Source of the DNA: Rotaria macrura
Lineage: Eukaryota > Rotifera > Eurotatoria > Philodinida > Philodinidae
NCBI GenBank assembly: GCA_900239685.1
Contig: OENT01000861.1
Span: forward strand, 1 to 64,000
Direction: 5' to 3'
DNA: 64,000 nt
Shown: in pieces, positions 1 through 12,923 of the stretch
How the letters are laid out: each line of letters starts with the position of its first letter
Position numbering within the stretch: the stretch's first letter is position 1
Program-made: the position numbers and the translations under genes
The notes under the pieces: model-generated
What the model was told of the DNA's origin: nothing
Databases searched by the model: none
What the model saw: only the letters and a program-made list of their open reading frames with translations

Positions 1-712
1 TATATAAGACTTAAGACGGGTGCCCCGTCTAGTAAGACACATGGCATTTTTTACAGTGTCTTCCCTTTATCATCCGACATTAATGCAATGATTCTAAGGA
101 AATACCCTAATAATGACGAATTTACAGCGCCATCTATCATGCGGGACACTTTTCCGAACAAAACCAAATATTTAGTTCGAAAGAGAAAATTTTTCTACAT
201 CTATTAGTGTTAACGAGACCTCCCGCCCATGCGAAAATCTCAAATGGCGCACACAAGTGCAGTTTTTGATATTGATTCGTCTTTTTCTGCATACTTCGTC
301 TGCTCTGCACCCGTACTAATATATAAATGAATCCTCTATGTAAACAACTTTAATATCTCTCCGAGTGTGTTTGAAACACAGCATCATCTACGTTTCAGTA
401 ACATTATTTTTAAACAACAATTGATGACAAAAGACTTTTTCATGTAAAGGACCATTTCCCAAGGACATTTTTTACGAAGGACATTTATCCTGAAGGACAT
501 TTTTTCCGAGGACCATATCCCGAGGACATTTCGTAGAGGGCATTTTCTAAAGGACATTCTAGCCTGTATTCATATTTCCTATTGAGAGTGTATACGTTAA
601 TCTACATCAGTATGCATCATTCGAATAGATCTAAAACAACTTTTGTGTAAATATTTATTTCCGTTCTTCTGACAAAATTAAATACTAGTGTACTGTATAT
701 TTTAGATGCAAA
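1..712. other. non-coding, no gene seen
   Basis: No exon-like reading frame is visible on either strand. The only structure is a degenerate direct repeat at about 446-560, where the unit AAGGACATTT recurs five to six times with variable spacers. Confidence 0.5.
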
Positions 713-907
713 TACCCAGGTCAATCAAAACGGATATCCGTTACGGACCGTAATATCATTAAAATACGGCCGATACGGCCGTATTTTCACAGTATACAAT
801 CCTTTATTACTGTGCCCAGAAATAGTACCGTATACGACCCTATTTTAATGATGTTACGCTCCGTATAACTGCGTCCACTCAATGGTCCATGTTGTTCGAC
901 CTGGGTA
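713..907. mobile_element. CCCAGG-type fold-back MITE, copy 1
   Basis: A short palindromic element runs from CCCAGGTC (715) to GACCTGGG (905) and is flanked on both sides by TA, so a 2-bp TA target-site duplication is possible. Long imperfect arms pair CGGACCGTAATATCATTAAA (about 749) with its inverted counterpart near 840-873. A further internal palindrome is built on ATACGGCCG. There is no coding capacity. The ends match two other elements in the window (34106-34354 and 59578-59918). Confidence 0.65.
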
Positions 908-2858
908 GATGTCTTAATTGAACTTCTATGTGATTTTTCAAAAGTTTATGAAAACATGAAAGAAAACTTTTATTGCATCTTCATTTTCAGTACAAAATGA
1001 TGCATTAGAATAATAACGAAGGAAAATATTTGATTATCAACTAAAGCTTGAAGTTATGTGAAAGCTTTGATTTTTGGCTAAATCACAAAAGGGAATAAAT
1101 ATTTAATTAAGAATATGGCAGATCAAATTTTGTTTTACCCAATTACGTGAGTGCTAAGATGTTCGACCAATTACAATTGTATAGGATTTATTTTTAGTAG
1201 ATTCATCAAGTGTTAAAGCTTTCTGAGCCTTAGCATTGCGATGAGTCATGAATTTATAAAAATTCTCTTGATTAAATTGCTAGAAAAGAAAGGCAAGATC
1301 ATGTTCGGTCAGTATAATTGATGAAACTTTCAGTAAAATGACGAAATGATCACTAATGAAATTTTCAGTCCACTCTTCCCAGAATAGAACTCCACCCTGG
1401 CAGTCAGTACTGAATGATTTCCATGGATTCAAAATTCATGAGGAAATCATGGAAAATTCGTAGGGAATCTTTGGAAAATCCGCGAGAACCCAAGGGAATC
1501 CAATTAGACAGTGAGAAACTGTGGCAAGAGCGGCTATCAGCCGCTTCTGATGTGGCTTTATTGATGCAGCTACATGTCGATTAACGTAGGGCACTTTGCC
1601 GCATCTAGCTAATTTCGGAACACATTATCGTTTAAGAGAGCATGCATGAGAAAGTCAAGCAACCGTCTAATAGGTCATAACATGATTTTTTGTAACAGCC
1701 CCTTTCTTTTATTTCATTCGATTCCGCCTGAAAGACTGGGCTGACAAAAATTGTTTTACTCTTTTAAACCCTTCCTTTGCAGAGTTCTTGGCATTGCAAT
1801 TGAAGCACCCTTGAAAATTGGGGGAAAAAAAGAAATCTCAGTATTTTTCACTTTATGAAGTCATATTGCATCGTCTGGAGGTGGAAAGCATCTCATTCGA
1901 AAGATCATCACAACTTGCATCGAGCGATATCTTTCATCTTTTAGACATGTTTAGTTTTTTTGAAAGAACATTTTGTTTTTTGAAAAAAAAGAATTTGTAT
2001 TTTCGGAACAAATTTTTAGTATTTTAATTTTTTTATGATCCTTGTAAAAGTGACCGGAAATTTTATTACGGAATTTTATAGAGCATTTAATTCTGAACAG
2101 GATGGACTAAGTTTGAAAGATTCAAATGGGGAAGAACAGTTGAAAAGTTTGAAACAAATTTAGTGGGTAGGGATTTTCAAGGACGAATGTCCCCTTTGTT
2201 AGATCTCGTTCCAAGAGCTTCGTTTCTGATATCATATGTAAATTAATTGGGATATTTGTTAGAGTCTTTTCGTCGGATAAAAACTTTGAAATTTTACTTT
2301 TCGAATTTTCATGTTTGGGGTACCCCCCCCCCCAGGGATCTGCAAAATAACTTTTCCTCTAAAATACCTGTTTTTTGTAGTCTTTCCGATAGAGCTCAAT
2401 GCACTGATCACAATTATCCTGTTTTCATCAAAATTCACTCGATTTATGAGAAAAACTATTGATATCTCCGTTGTCCGAAACTTTTATATCTGCAATCGCA
2501 GGAAAAAAGTCGTGCTTAACACAAAAAGTCTTTCGGCAAAAATTTATTAGCATCGTTTCCTTGTCGCAACGATAGTCTCTCATAGATTGCAGTTGCTTTC
2601 AATAGGAAAAACTCACGATTATATGTAGTGTTTCACGATTGAAGACACAGTTTTTGGATTCTTTGATGATGTAAAAGCTCCAATTCCACCTGATGGGATT
2701 TATGAGAAACATGCATCGTTTTGGCGTTGATATACGTATAGTTTTTACAAGAAGGCAACACAATCATAACTCTACTAAAGGTGACAAAGTGGTTGAATGT
2801 TAATCCACAAAAAGACACTGCATAAACTTTTGATTAGCTCTTATGGATAACAGTATAT

Positions 2859-3048
2859 GGGACAAGGTGGAAACGATGAGTTGTGAGTTTGTGATTTAAA
2901 ATGAGTTTAACTGAGTTTGATGATCTAAAATGAGTTTGGGTGATTTATCAGACCTAAACTGAGTTCAACTGAGTTCGATGATTTATTTTGAGTTCGGTTG
3001 TTTGATTTTGAGTTTCATCTGAGTTGAATCAGTATTTCCCCCTTGGCC
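2859..3048. mobile_element. small fold-back element with GAGTTTGATGAT subterminal repeats
   Basis: The left end GGGACAAGGTGGAAA (2859) is mirrored by TTTCCCCCTTGGCC at 3035-3048. The interior (2879-3025) is a run of short degenerate direct repeats around GATTTAAAATGAGTTT. It is non-coding. The boundaries are read from the inverted ends only, and no convincing target-site duplication was found. Confidence 0.45.
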
Positions 3049-3280
3049 TAATATCATTGTATACAGTGCTACGCAGTGGGTGTACGCATTGCAATCTATA
3101 TCTTTGAGTGATATGAAACAATGAAAAAATGTTATAAATAGAGCAGATAAGAGAATCAGTGCATTTCAGATTCGTGTAAGTAATGGTAACTATATGGTGA
3201 AGAATATCTCTTAAAGAATTAGAACATATGAGGGAGCTTCGATGCTGATGATCTCCATTATTAAATCAGACTTGACTTCC

Positions 3281-3650
3281 CAGTGACAAAAGTCAGATGA
3301 TATCACATTATGTCCGATTATATACGGATTCTCTTTGAAACGAAATCCAAATTATAATCGATTAAAATCTTCATAAATCAACGAGGATTCAAATTTGTAA
3401 TCAAAAATAATCTTCTTAATCAAGTCAAATTTTGATTAAAATTATATCAAATCAAAAGGATCTAATTTCAATCAAATCATTACGAATTCAATCAAAAGTT
3501 TACTTTATTAAAAAGATTATTTTCGATTAAAAATTTTAATTATCGTTGATTTATGAAGATTTTAATCGATAATAATTTGGATTTCGTTTCAAAGAGAATC
3601 CTTATATAATCGGACATGATTATGTGATATCATCTGACCTTCTTTTCACT
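3281..3650. mobile_element. near-perfect palindromic (fold-back) element
   Basis: The arm at 3292-3384 is almost perfectly inverted at 3543-3638. Both begin with GTCAGATGATATCACAT and run through TGTCCGATTATATA and GGATTCTCTTTGAAACG. The pairing continues imperfectly into the centre (AATCAAAAATAATCTTCTTAAT near 3398 against its inverse near 3510) and slightly outward to about 3281 and 3650. There is no ORF. A transcript would fold into a long hairpin. Confidence 0.75.
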
Positions 3651-4189
3651 ATGGGCACTGATATCTTTAATGAAAACTGGTAGATTAAAAATAAAAAAAA
3701 CCTAACTTTGATCGTCCGATATTTGATCATGCACGAAAGGAAAGTAAAGAAACTTCTGACAATAAAACTTAAAACATGAGGAATATTTAAACTTTCGAAA
3801 AAGTAAATTTCCCTTAAAACGTAAACTTCCAATAGCGGAAAAATGTCGAACACTCTTCACTCGACAATTAAAGAGACTCCTAAATTACACCAGAAATTTC
3901 CCGGTCACTGCAGTGAGAAAATGTGTCCCAATCTATTGACAAGGCACAAACCGTGCTCTAAAAAACAAAAAAAGTTTTAGAAATTACTAGTCAATTACGA
4001 AAGTTATCTAGAAATGTCAGAAGTTTCCAAAATTTCTCTTGTTTTTTTTAGGATAGTGCCTTGTCATATGGAAATTCCCGTAATTATCGAAACGTCCTTG
4101 TGGTCAGTGGGATCGCTGAGACGAAGATTTGGATTGTATAGGAGAAATTTCTTTGGGGTATGGAAAATTTACTTTTTGGGAATTTTGAG

Positions 4190-4917
4190 CACTGCCCTAG
4201 TCGAACATCTTGTAAGCAAGGTCTTGAAATCTTGGAATCGTTAAGCAAGATCTTATCAAGATCTTGAAAAGATAATTTGTATCTATATATTTTGGTTGCA
4301 TCAGATATATCTGTACCTAAGATCTTGGCAAGATCATGGACAAGATATTCGTTAGTATTATCTTGTCACAAGATCTTGAGTAAAACATAGAGCGACATCA
4401 TTCGTATATTTAGATGCTGACTAGTAGTCATTCACCGTTCTCTTATGCATATACAGTCGTATATAAACAATATGATTGACCGTAGGAAACATACATTTCC
4501 AAAGTATATTTTTCAATTATATTTCTCGATTATTAATTATTCGAGAACATGCTGATCTCAATCGACGATTGGGAGAGGATTGTCCTGAAGTGGTCTCATG
4601 GACATCCGGCCAACGCACAGCTAGTAACGTCCCAAGATCTGACTTGTTCGAATTCTTTCAGAGAGAATAAATAAATTGAAAATAATTTTAAAAAATATCA
4701 TAATACGTTTTTACAGAAAACATAAAAAATGTGCTGCACGATAGGTTCGAACCACGTTTTCAGGATGCGACGTACATGGTGTCGCAAATCACGACACATG
4801 CAACACGTTCTATCTTAGTACATATCCAAGATATTATGGATTCGTACCTAAGATCTTAAACATATGTACCCAAGATCTTGGCTAAGATTTTGCTTACAAG
4901 ATGTTAGACTAGGGATG
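4190..4917. mobile_element. non-autonomous element with AAGATCTTG subterminal repeats
   Basis: The left end CCCTAGTCGAACATCTTG (4195) has its inverted partner CAAGATGTTAGACTAGGG at about 4897-4914, giving terminal inverted repeats of roughly 35-40 bp. The motif CAAGATCTTG or a variant recurs many times inside both ends (4225-4380 and 4825-4900). The interior has no convincing gene. No target-site duplication was identified, so superfamily assignment is left open. Confidence 0.6.
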
Positions 4918-5013
4918 GTGTGTTTTTAATGAAAACGATGAAAGTGGCTTGATAAAAATACTTTTATAATACTTGTATCTCTTCCTTTCTATATAGATAT
5001 GAACTTGATACCC

Positions 5014-5190
5014 CCCATGTCTTCGAAATCGGCTAAGTTTTGATGATCTATCGCGATTTTCATAAATGTTAACGATTGATCGCGATGTATCGCTAATTTT
5101 TCTAGTATTGGCGATATATCGCAATTAATCATCGATTTTTCGAATGTGATAGATGCATCGTTATAAATCGCCGATTATTTCGAAATCGAT
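5014..5190. repeat. left block of ATCGCGAT inverted repeat
   Basis: The block begins CCCATGTCTTCGAAATCG and continues with many degenerate ATCGCGAT/CGATATATCG motifs. Its ends and motif content recur inverted at 7550-7723, so the two blocks bracket the degraded gene between them. Confidence 0.55.
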
Positions 5191-5660
5191 TATTCTTTTG
5201 AGAAAACTAACTATTTTGAAACAATGAACATATTTGAAACCAGTTTAAATGTAAAACAAGAATTTTTTATATTGTTTAATTAAGAACAGAGAAAACAGGA
5301 AAATGTAATCTATTTTGTGACTGAAAATATACTCTTAAAAATTACAGAATATATTAGAAAATCATTTTCGGGAAATTATATATTGAGTCATCGGTTTATA
5401 TGAAAAAAAATTGAAGTTGTTAATTTCTTGTGGTTCATTTGAACAGTGTTTCGTTAAACTGCATAATCAATTACAATGATTAGCAAATGACTTAAGCGTG
5501 TGATCAATTACAATTTTACATAAATTTTTATTACACATGTAATAAGCCGATGAAACCGATTCTTTGTTAATGATGCATGCGCACCAATCGGACGTTTACT
5601 ATCTCTTCTTTCTCTGTGTATTTTCTCATCTTCTTTTTTCTTTTTCGTTGCTCTCATCAG

Positions 5661-7234
5661 CAAGAGTCGATGGAACGATATGGTCAGTTGTTAGATAAAG
5701 CCCTGCAATCTCGAATGCGTGAAGATATTCCATCCGATTGCGAAGGTTGGATGTTAAAAAATGGAAAAGAGAATGGAACCAAATATTGTACGATAACAAC
5801 GACATCAACTTCTAAATCATCATTAAACCAACAAATAGCATGTGAATATAGACGATCCTTTATTACTTGATTGTATCAACCTTTTTGTTTCTGTTAAGCA
5901 CCGTCACAGAACGCAGTCTCCTTACGAAGTGTTGCATTTGGTTAGTAGTCAGTTCAAAGTTTATATAATTGTTTTGTTTTGCTTTTCTTTTTTTCAATAA
6001 AATGTCAAATACCATCATCTCCTGGATATGTTTCTCATCAAAAGACATCGTCATGTACAAGCAAAAATTATTCATTGAATCATGGGCGAGAGTTAAACAT
6101 CAGTGCACAGAGTATTATTCAACTTTCCTCTTCAGCTTACATAAGCTTTTTGTAAATCTCTAGATATAACAACAAGTGATGATGATTCATCTGGTTTACA
6201 TGGTGTTGATGAAGAAGTTTCATCAGACGAGGAACTAGATGTAACAGTTAAGTCATCATGGAGTATTAAAATATCAGCAACACAAGGTTCCTAGTCGAAA
6301 AATGGTTTAGTAAAACAAAAGGAAACATCGACTCTTAAACGCTTACATCTGCCGATTAATAATGATAATGTTCATGGTGATCATTTAAATTTACAAAATA
6401 TATTCGGGTACGTTAAAAAAATCAATTCGAATGTATTGAAATCACAAAAACATCAACAACAAAGAACAATTAATTTAGATCGACAAGAAAAATTTTTAAA
6501 TGCCCTATGTAATAATCAAAGAAAACTTGCCAAAAGTTTGGCTAAACATAAGGTAAAAGGAGAACATGAAAGGATATTTATTAGATTGTAAGGCTTCTTT
6601 CATTCAGATAACAGTTGCTCTCGACAATGACAATCAAAGTGTTGATACTGATGATGAACGATCTGGTAACCAAGATGTAGCATGCTGTAGTAAAAATAAT
6701 GTTTTTTAATTCGAGATAAAAGGAATTTGTCTATTTATCTGTGTTTTCCCTTTTAGAAACATGTGAAAAGTGATGGGTCTGTTATAGATTTATTGTCGGT
6801 GCCTGGCAATAAACAAAAAACCGTTAAATATGCCTTGAAACTAATAGATATTTTGTTTACAGACAAGGGAGATTTTCAAAGTATCAATTTGAAGAACGCT
6901 GATGAAGAACCACGCATAAAATGAATTTATGGTAAGTAGAAGTACAGTTATGAATCATAATGGAAAATACCGTCTTTCACTTATTTTAGCCACTGCGAAA
7001 CGGAAATTTAATTATTCTACTGATGATATGTCGTTTGTACGGCCTCCAATTCACGATTTCATTTTAAGTAAACGCCGCAATCAACAAAGAAGGTTAAAAG
7101 CATCTACAAACACAAGTAATGCATAATCGTTTCTCAAATATACTTCACCATTTCAATCATTTCTATAGATTTCAACAATTAAACCATGTCAAGTTCAGGA
7201 ATGTTGGAAGTCAGCTACATAGAACAATAGAAGA
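5661..7234 (+). pseudogene. degraded multi-exon gene, possibly BEN-domain-like
   Basis: At least five exon-like blocks can be read. The first follows a pyrimidine-rich acceptor at 5660 and contains MERYGQLLDKALQSRM. Others start near 6164 (acidic, Ser-rich, TTSDDDSSGLHGVDEE), 6765 (VIDLLSVPGNKQKTVKYAL, then LIDILFTDKGDF) and 6991 (ATAKRKFNYSTDD), with a last piece near 7170 (FQQLNHVKFRNVGSQLHRT). In-frame breaks are present: TAG at 6292-6294 inside an otherwise open block, and TGA at 6922-6924 after EEPRIK, followed by a frame change. The 6765-6930 block vaguely resembles the C-terminal half of BEN domains. That is a weak resemblance, and I do not assign a function. The gene lies between inverted ATCGCGAT blocks, so it may be cargo or a remnant of a mobile element. 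Confidence 0.45.
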
Positions 7235-7549
7235 TCTAGTGTGAATTATGCCAATGGAACAGTATATAGTGAACATTGTTTTACGTGACAATCAGATTAT
7301 AATAATGGCTATTAAAAACAATAATGTACAAACCAAAATTATTAATTCTTTTCGCTCTTTTTCTGTAAAAAGTATTTTACTCTTGATTGTGTATTAAGTT
7401 ATCGTATCACGTTTTGGAAATTTTAATGTGACATCCATGAATTTGCTGTTTTGTTGAAAATATTTATCTTAATAAATTAGCTGGATGTATGTATCTCATA
7501 TAAAACGATAGTATTAACCTCTATATAGTCAAATGCAATCTACTCTGAT

Positions 7550-7723
7550 TGGTCAATGTCGATAACGATGTTATATAATAATCGCGATTTCGGTTGAAAA
7601 TCGAAAAAAGCATCGGTAAAAATCGCCAGTTTGAATGATTATATCGCGATAAGCTCTCACGATTAATCGCCCTAATATCCCGCGATAAAATCGTCGATTT
7701 TTTAGCGATTTTGAGGACATGGG
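7550..7723. repeat. right block of ATCGCGAT inverted repeat
   Basis: Many degenerate ATCGCGAT/CGATTAATCG motifs end in GCGATTTTGAGGACATGGG (7705-7723). This end is the inverse of the 5014 block. No target-site duplication is evident at the outer edges. Confidence 0.55.
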
Positions 7724-10700
7724 CCACTATAGTAGTTTCAAATGGTTATTTCTTTGACATGTCTTTCGACTTTCTTCTCTTTAATGAAATTGTGATATGG
7801 AGAGATTCTTAGGATTAATCCTTCTAGTTAAAAGTTATAACATAAGAAAACACTGAGAATGGCAATAAAAAAATGAGTATATGATAATAACGAAGAGAAA
7901 AACGAAGTATGAAAACGAAACAAGAAAATTTATCATGATTATTGTGTTTTGCACACGTATATAATATTATGGCCTTAAATGGTGCATAACATAAGTATCT
8001 CTGTATTAAGTATCATTATTATTATTGTTGTTCATATTGACGACATATTCTACATGTTCTCGTCAGCATGATGAAAGAGAAAACAAAAATGAGAATGATA
8101 TTAAAATATGAATAAAATTATTTAAATCTAAAATTGTAGAAAAATGAACAATACATATCTATTTTCGGTTAGCATATAGTGTTTTGTTTTTATTGAATAA
8201 TTACTAGTGTAATATTAACAGTCACCATTTGGTTTTATGCTTTGATTATAGTGTTAAATATTGGTACATGATTGAAATGATCATAAATAAGAATAGAAAT
8301 TAGATAGTACATCATTTTCTTTTCGTCTGCTCAAAAAGTGAGTACAATCTAAAACTCGGTCAGTGTGTCTGGCCGGCCGTTTACACGATAACTCTTGAAC
8401 ACAAAAACCGGTTACTATGAAACTTTTAGCGTAAAATTTTCTCATGAATATCTCGGTCAAATGCGAAGATGAGAATGATTGGTGAAGAAATCGCTGAGTT
8501 ATCGCAAAAAAATCAAAATTTTCCCATGCATTCTATTCGAAAATTCACGTATCCAGCTTATTGTAGGAATCTTTTGTTCTCATAAATAGAGAATATCACG
8601 GACTAGAAAATGGCTTTAAAAATATTAAGCCCCCCATCCCTCAAAAAGTCAATTATTGCATGAAACTCTGAATTTGAGATAAATTCATGGAACGGTAGCC
8701 CGTCTCGCAATCTTTTAGAAATGATATAATTTTTGATCTCGCATCCTGTAAATGAATAATTTTTAAAAAGAAATAAAAAGAAGCTTTCATCAATGCAAAT
8801 ACATAAAGGTTCCGCAACTACCTCCTCACCGTGCCATACGAGACAAAAAGAGAAGAAAGTACATCATTGATGAACTGACAGGTAAAATAGGTTGAAAAAT
8901 ACAAAAGGAAGGAAAGAATGTTTCTCGATTGCATACTTTCCTTCCTCATGAATCATAAAGTAATCTTATGATTAAGATCTGTAGTGCCCGAAAGTAAGGA
9001 AGTACAAAATGTGTGAAGTTGAAAGCTCTAGATTAATGTTAACACTGACCATACTTACTTAAGTATGTGAATTCGATAGACATTAATCGGTTTTAATTGA
9101 TTTAAAATGAATCTAAATTAAGATCTATTACATTTGGAGTTAGACAATTATTCAATCACAAATTTAATAAATTGAATTGAATTGATTTATGGTGTAATTG
9201 CATCATCTCTATTTGAATCAATCGGTCATAAGAATTTTAATTTCATGATACTTGAGTAACTTTGGTTCACTAGCAAATCTACAGTTGGTAAAATATTAGT
9301 TCATTTTCGCCGATTTTTCTTTTCTAAATAATGATTTGGCTCTTTTTCTTTGTTTCACCCAGCGAAAATTTCTTTCGGTGAAATTGGAATCGGAGAAAAT
9401 CGTCGTGAAAGAAAAAAAAATTTCGTCGAAACAGGACTTATTCATAGGCTATAAGGTATGAATAAGTAAAAAGGTAATAACCTATTGAAATGGTCATTGA
9501 CTAACATCAATGAGTAGCTATAATGATGGATTAAAAAGTAAGAGTAGATTTAGGTAGGAGTGCAATGGTGACGGCGAATTACGTTTCACTGGTTCGTACT
9601 GCTAACCAGTTCTAACCCAGAGACACTGATACTATGTAGTCGGTATTCGCTTAATGCAGCCGGTATAACCCAAATCTTGTCAGTGTAAAGCGGTAAGACG
9701 GCTACGGCAAATGACTGATTATCTTCACCGTTTCATTCCTAAATTTAAGTAGATTATAATGAACAAAATGTACTAAGCTAAAATAAACCATCTACAATAA
9801 TAGAAAAAAGTTAGATTATAATTCATTTGTTTGTGATTTATAATCTGTTATTATAGTACAATCCCAGGACGAAGAATCCGTAACTAGGATCCTGTTGGAT
9901 CTCCCGAAAAGTCCGACAGAATCCTCTAGGAAGTAGTTGGAATCTTTAACACAGAATTCCAATCGCATACCTGATCAAAACATTGGATATACCATAGGAT
10001 CAGTTGTGGTATCCTACGGAGTTCATACATCATCGCTATGCTTTGTTGAACTTCCGAACCTATTCCTTCCTTTTGAGGAATATGATAGAAATTTATAGAT
10101 TAAATCAAGTTTATTTTATTTCAATAAAATATGATTAAAAAAAACACAAAAACATACAACAACAGTAGAGAACGAAATAAAAGTTTTAAGAAATGAAATG
10201 ATACTAAAACAAAATTTTAAAAAATTAATTAGATGAAATGGAACGCTTATTTGCTGTTATTTTATTTAATTGAGAAAAAAAATTCATTAAACAATAAATC
10301 TACAGATATTTTTCTACTGTCAACTTTTGCTACATCCGACCAGTTCATTTTGTCGGATGTGATTTGATCCTATTATAGGTATCCAAGAGAACCCGACGTC
10401 GCGAATCGTTAGAAAGTTTCGGATCTCGTGTAGGATCGGACTATAGAACTTTGATCTGAAATTATAACAGATTTCTAATCACACCGGTGATCAATTATGA
10501 TAAGATTTTTCAATTTTCTCTACAAGGATATATTAGTCAACGTATTTTTCTACGGAGAGACATTTTCTATTGAATAGTATTTACTTGAAATCAATGGCCT
10601 TATCTAATGATAATTATTTCATGATAGCAAAAATTTTGATACAGCAATCATCTCCTGACAATATCAAGAACTTCTATGCTAACAATTATTTTTCACAATA

Positions 10701-12900
10701 GAAGTTGACATTACTAGTTTTTATGTGGAAATATTGAAAGACAAAGAGCCTTAGATTGAACACAGCTATCTTGCATTCTAACAAGATTCATCGAATATTA
10801 TTTCCAACTTTATAGCTTCCAAACTTCGACTAAAATTTCAACTGAACACTATAACGAACGTAACTTTTTTTTGTAAATATTACTACAGTGGCGACCTCTA
10901 TACAACTTGCTCAGCTTCGCAGATTTTCAATTTAGTTGGCGACGATGAGTTAAATGCAACATATAAGATCGATCATTTATTATTTTAGATTTTCGATATT
11001 TCTAAACATTTCGAAGCCTTTTAATCGTCCAATTTAATTTTTTTCTTAGAAATTTATTTGCATTCGACATCCATACAATTGGTTGAAAAATATCGTTTAA
11101 TGTAGACTGTGCTGAATGAGGTTTCAATCAATACAAAAAGAAAAAGACTGAATACATTCACAAAACATAATCAGTTGTTCCGGTCCACCAGAGCAAGCGT
11201 ATGTTTTCTCTGAGTAATTGAATTATTTTTTACAGTTAGTTCAATTGATTTTTTATTTTTAAAAGTTATTTGTTGTAAATAGAAGTACCTAGAATTCTAT
11301 CCGGCTCAAGGTCAAGCAGAGAAATCGCTTGACTGTAACAAGTCTCAAAGATATTAGAACATGACTCTGTATGACATGTGCTAGTTCAAAACCTTACACT
11401 CTCAGAGAAAATCATACTGAATTTAAGTTGTGTTCGGCTATGATGACTCAACTGAAAAGGGAGAGTTAATCTGAATAAGCTATTGTCATAGAAGGAAACT
11501 ATCACTTGTTAATTATTGTTTTTCACATGCCTTTTATCGCCCAACTGCTTCCAAGTTTCGAAAACGGATTTCAAATGCGTAATCGTCATGTTCTCACGAG
11601 TTTGGAACACTTCTTTCTGCTGAAAATGATACTCAAATAGTGAAAACGAGTGACTGGCATGAGCCGTGACTCATGCGTCGAGTGGAAGAAGAAAAGGAAA
11701 AAAGTCAACAAACGACCCTTCGCGCCATCAGCCGAATTAATAACTATAGTGCAGAAAACATATTCTACTCTTCTTACTTACTTATGTACAATCATATTAT
11801 TATGAAAAGTTTATGTCATTGGCAAGGGATGAAACTAAATTTCAAAAGCTTTGATGATAGGAAGAAAGTTGCACGGTAACAGAAATACACTTAGTATTCC
11901 AACTGTAAAACTTACCTATGCACGCAGAATTCGTTTAAATATGTTATAAACCACTTCTAAAAATGCAAAAGAGCGAGTGATTGGTTACCAAGGTCGTGGC
12001 GGATCCCGTTGAATCCTATTGGATCTGACAGGAATCCGTTAAAAATTGTCATAATCCTTGATATTGGATTTCGACAGTAAGTTATCGGAATGACAACAAA
12101 TCCTGCCAGAAAACCGCCATTCCAACAACTTTTGATAGGACTGTGTTGGAATTCTAGGAATCCAATAGAATCCTATTGTGCAGTTTCGTTTTGAATAGCG
12201 ATGTTATATCTATTCAGAAACTTAGGAGTATAAATAAGTTTTAGTTATTAATATTTTCACAGCAAAACACATTCATTCATCTTGGAGTGCGTTGCAACAT
12301 TAGGTTTACATTAACAGCTGCTAGAAGCACGGAACTATAGTAAAATGTTTACTGTTGTTTTCTTAATTGACTTCCTAATAGTGCATAAATGGGGAAATTT
12401 GTTAAAGTTCTCTTTTAACGTAATACAAACATATTTTTAGGTGTAATTTAATTAATAAGATTCTTCCAAAACAGTATACACGTCGTATCAAAGTATATAT
12501 GCAATTAGAACATTCTTCATCAATTTAGAAGTATACAACAGTGTTTCATCATCTTATATCACCCAATACATTCTACTCTATAATAAGCATTTCATACTGT
12601 ATGCATATCAATGTATTTCTTCTTTCTAATCGAATGCTCACCTCCAACCAAAGTCACATTGTGACATTTCCAAGAATTTTTTTAAGTATTCACTTTGATT
12701 GAAAGACGTTGTTATTAATAGTAATTACATGTGCATGTTGCATTCATCAAATAGGACGAATAAAAGAACAGAACATGCAAATAAAAAACATTGTTTTAAA
12801 TCACACTTTCAATATTCATCGTTTTGTAAAAGCATTAAATTTAGAAGAAAAGAATCAATCAATTTCAGACGTCATCGATTTTGCAATAAACTATTCATCT
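7724..12900. other. gene-poor, AT-rich region
   Basis: I see no supported gene on either strand. Two stretches carry the GGATCC/TCCGA-rich repeat family found elsewhere in the window. One is at about 9863-10450 and starts with CCCAGGACGAAGAATCCG. The other is at about 11990-12185 and contains GGATCCCGTTGAATCC and ATTGGATTTCGACAG. Neither is well enough preserved to bound. Confidence 0.5.
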
Positions 12901-12923
12901 CGAACTGAAAGCAATTCGTTCCT

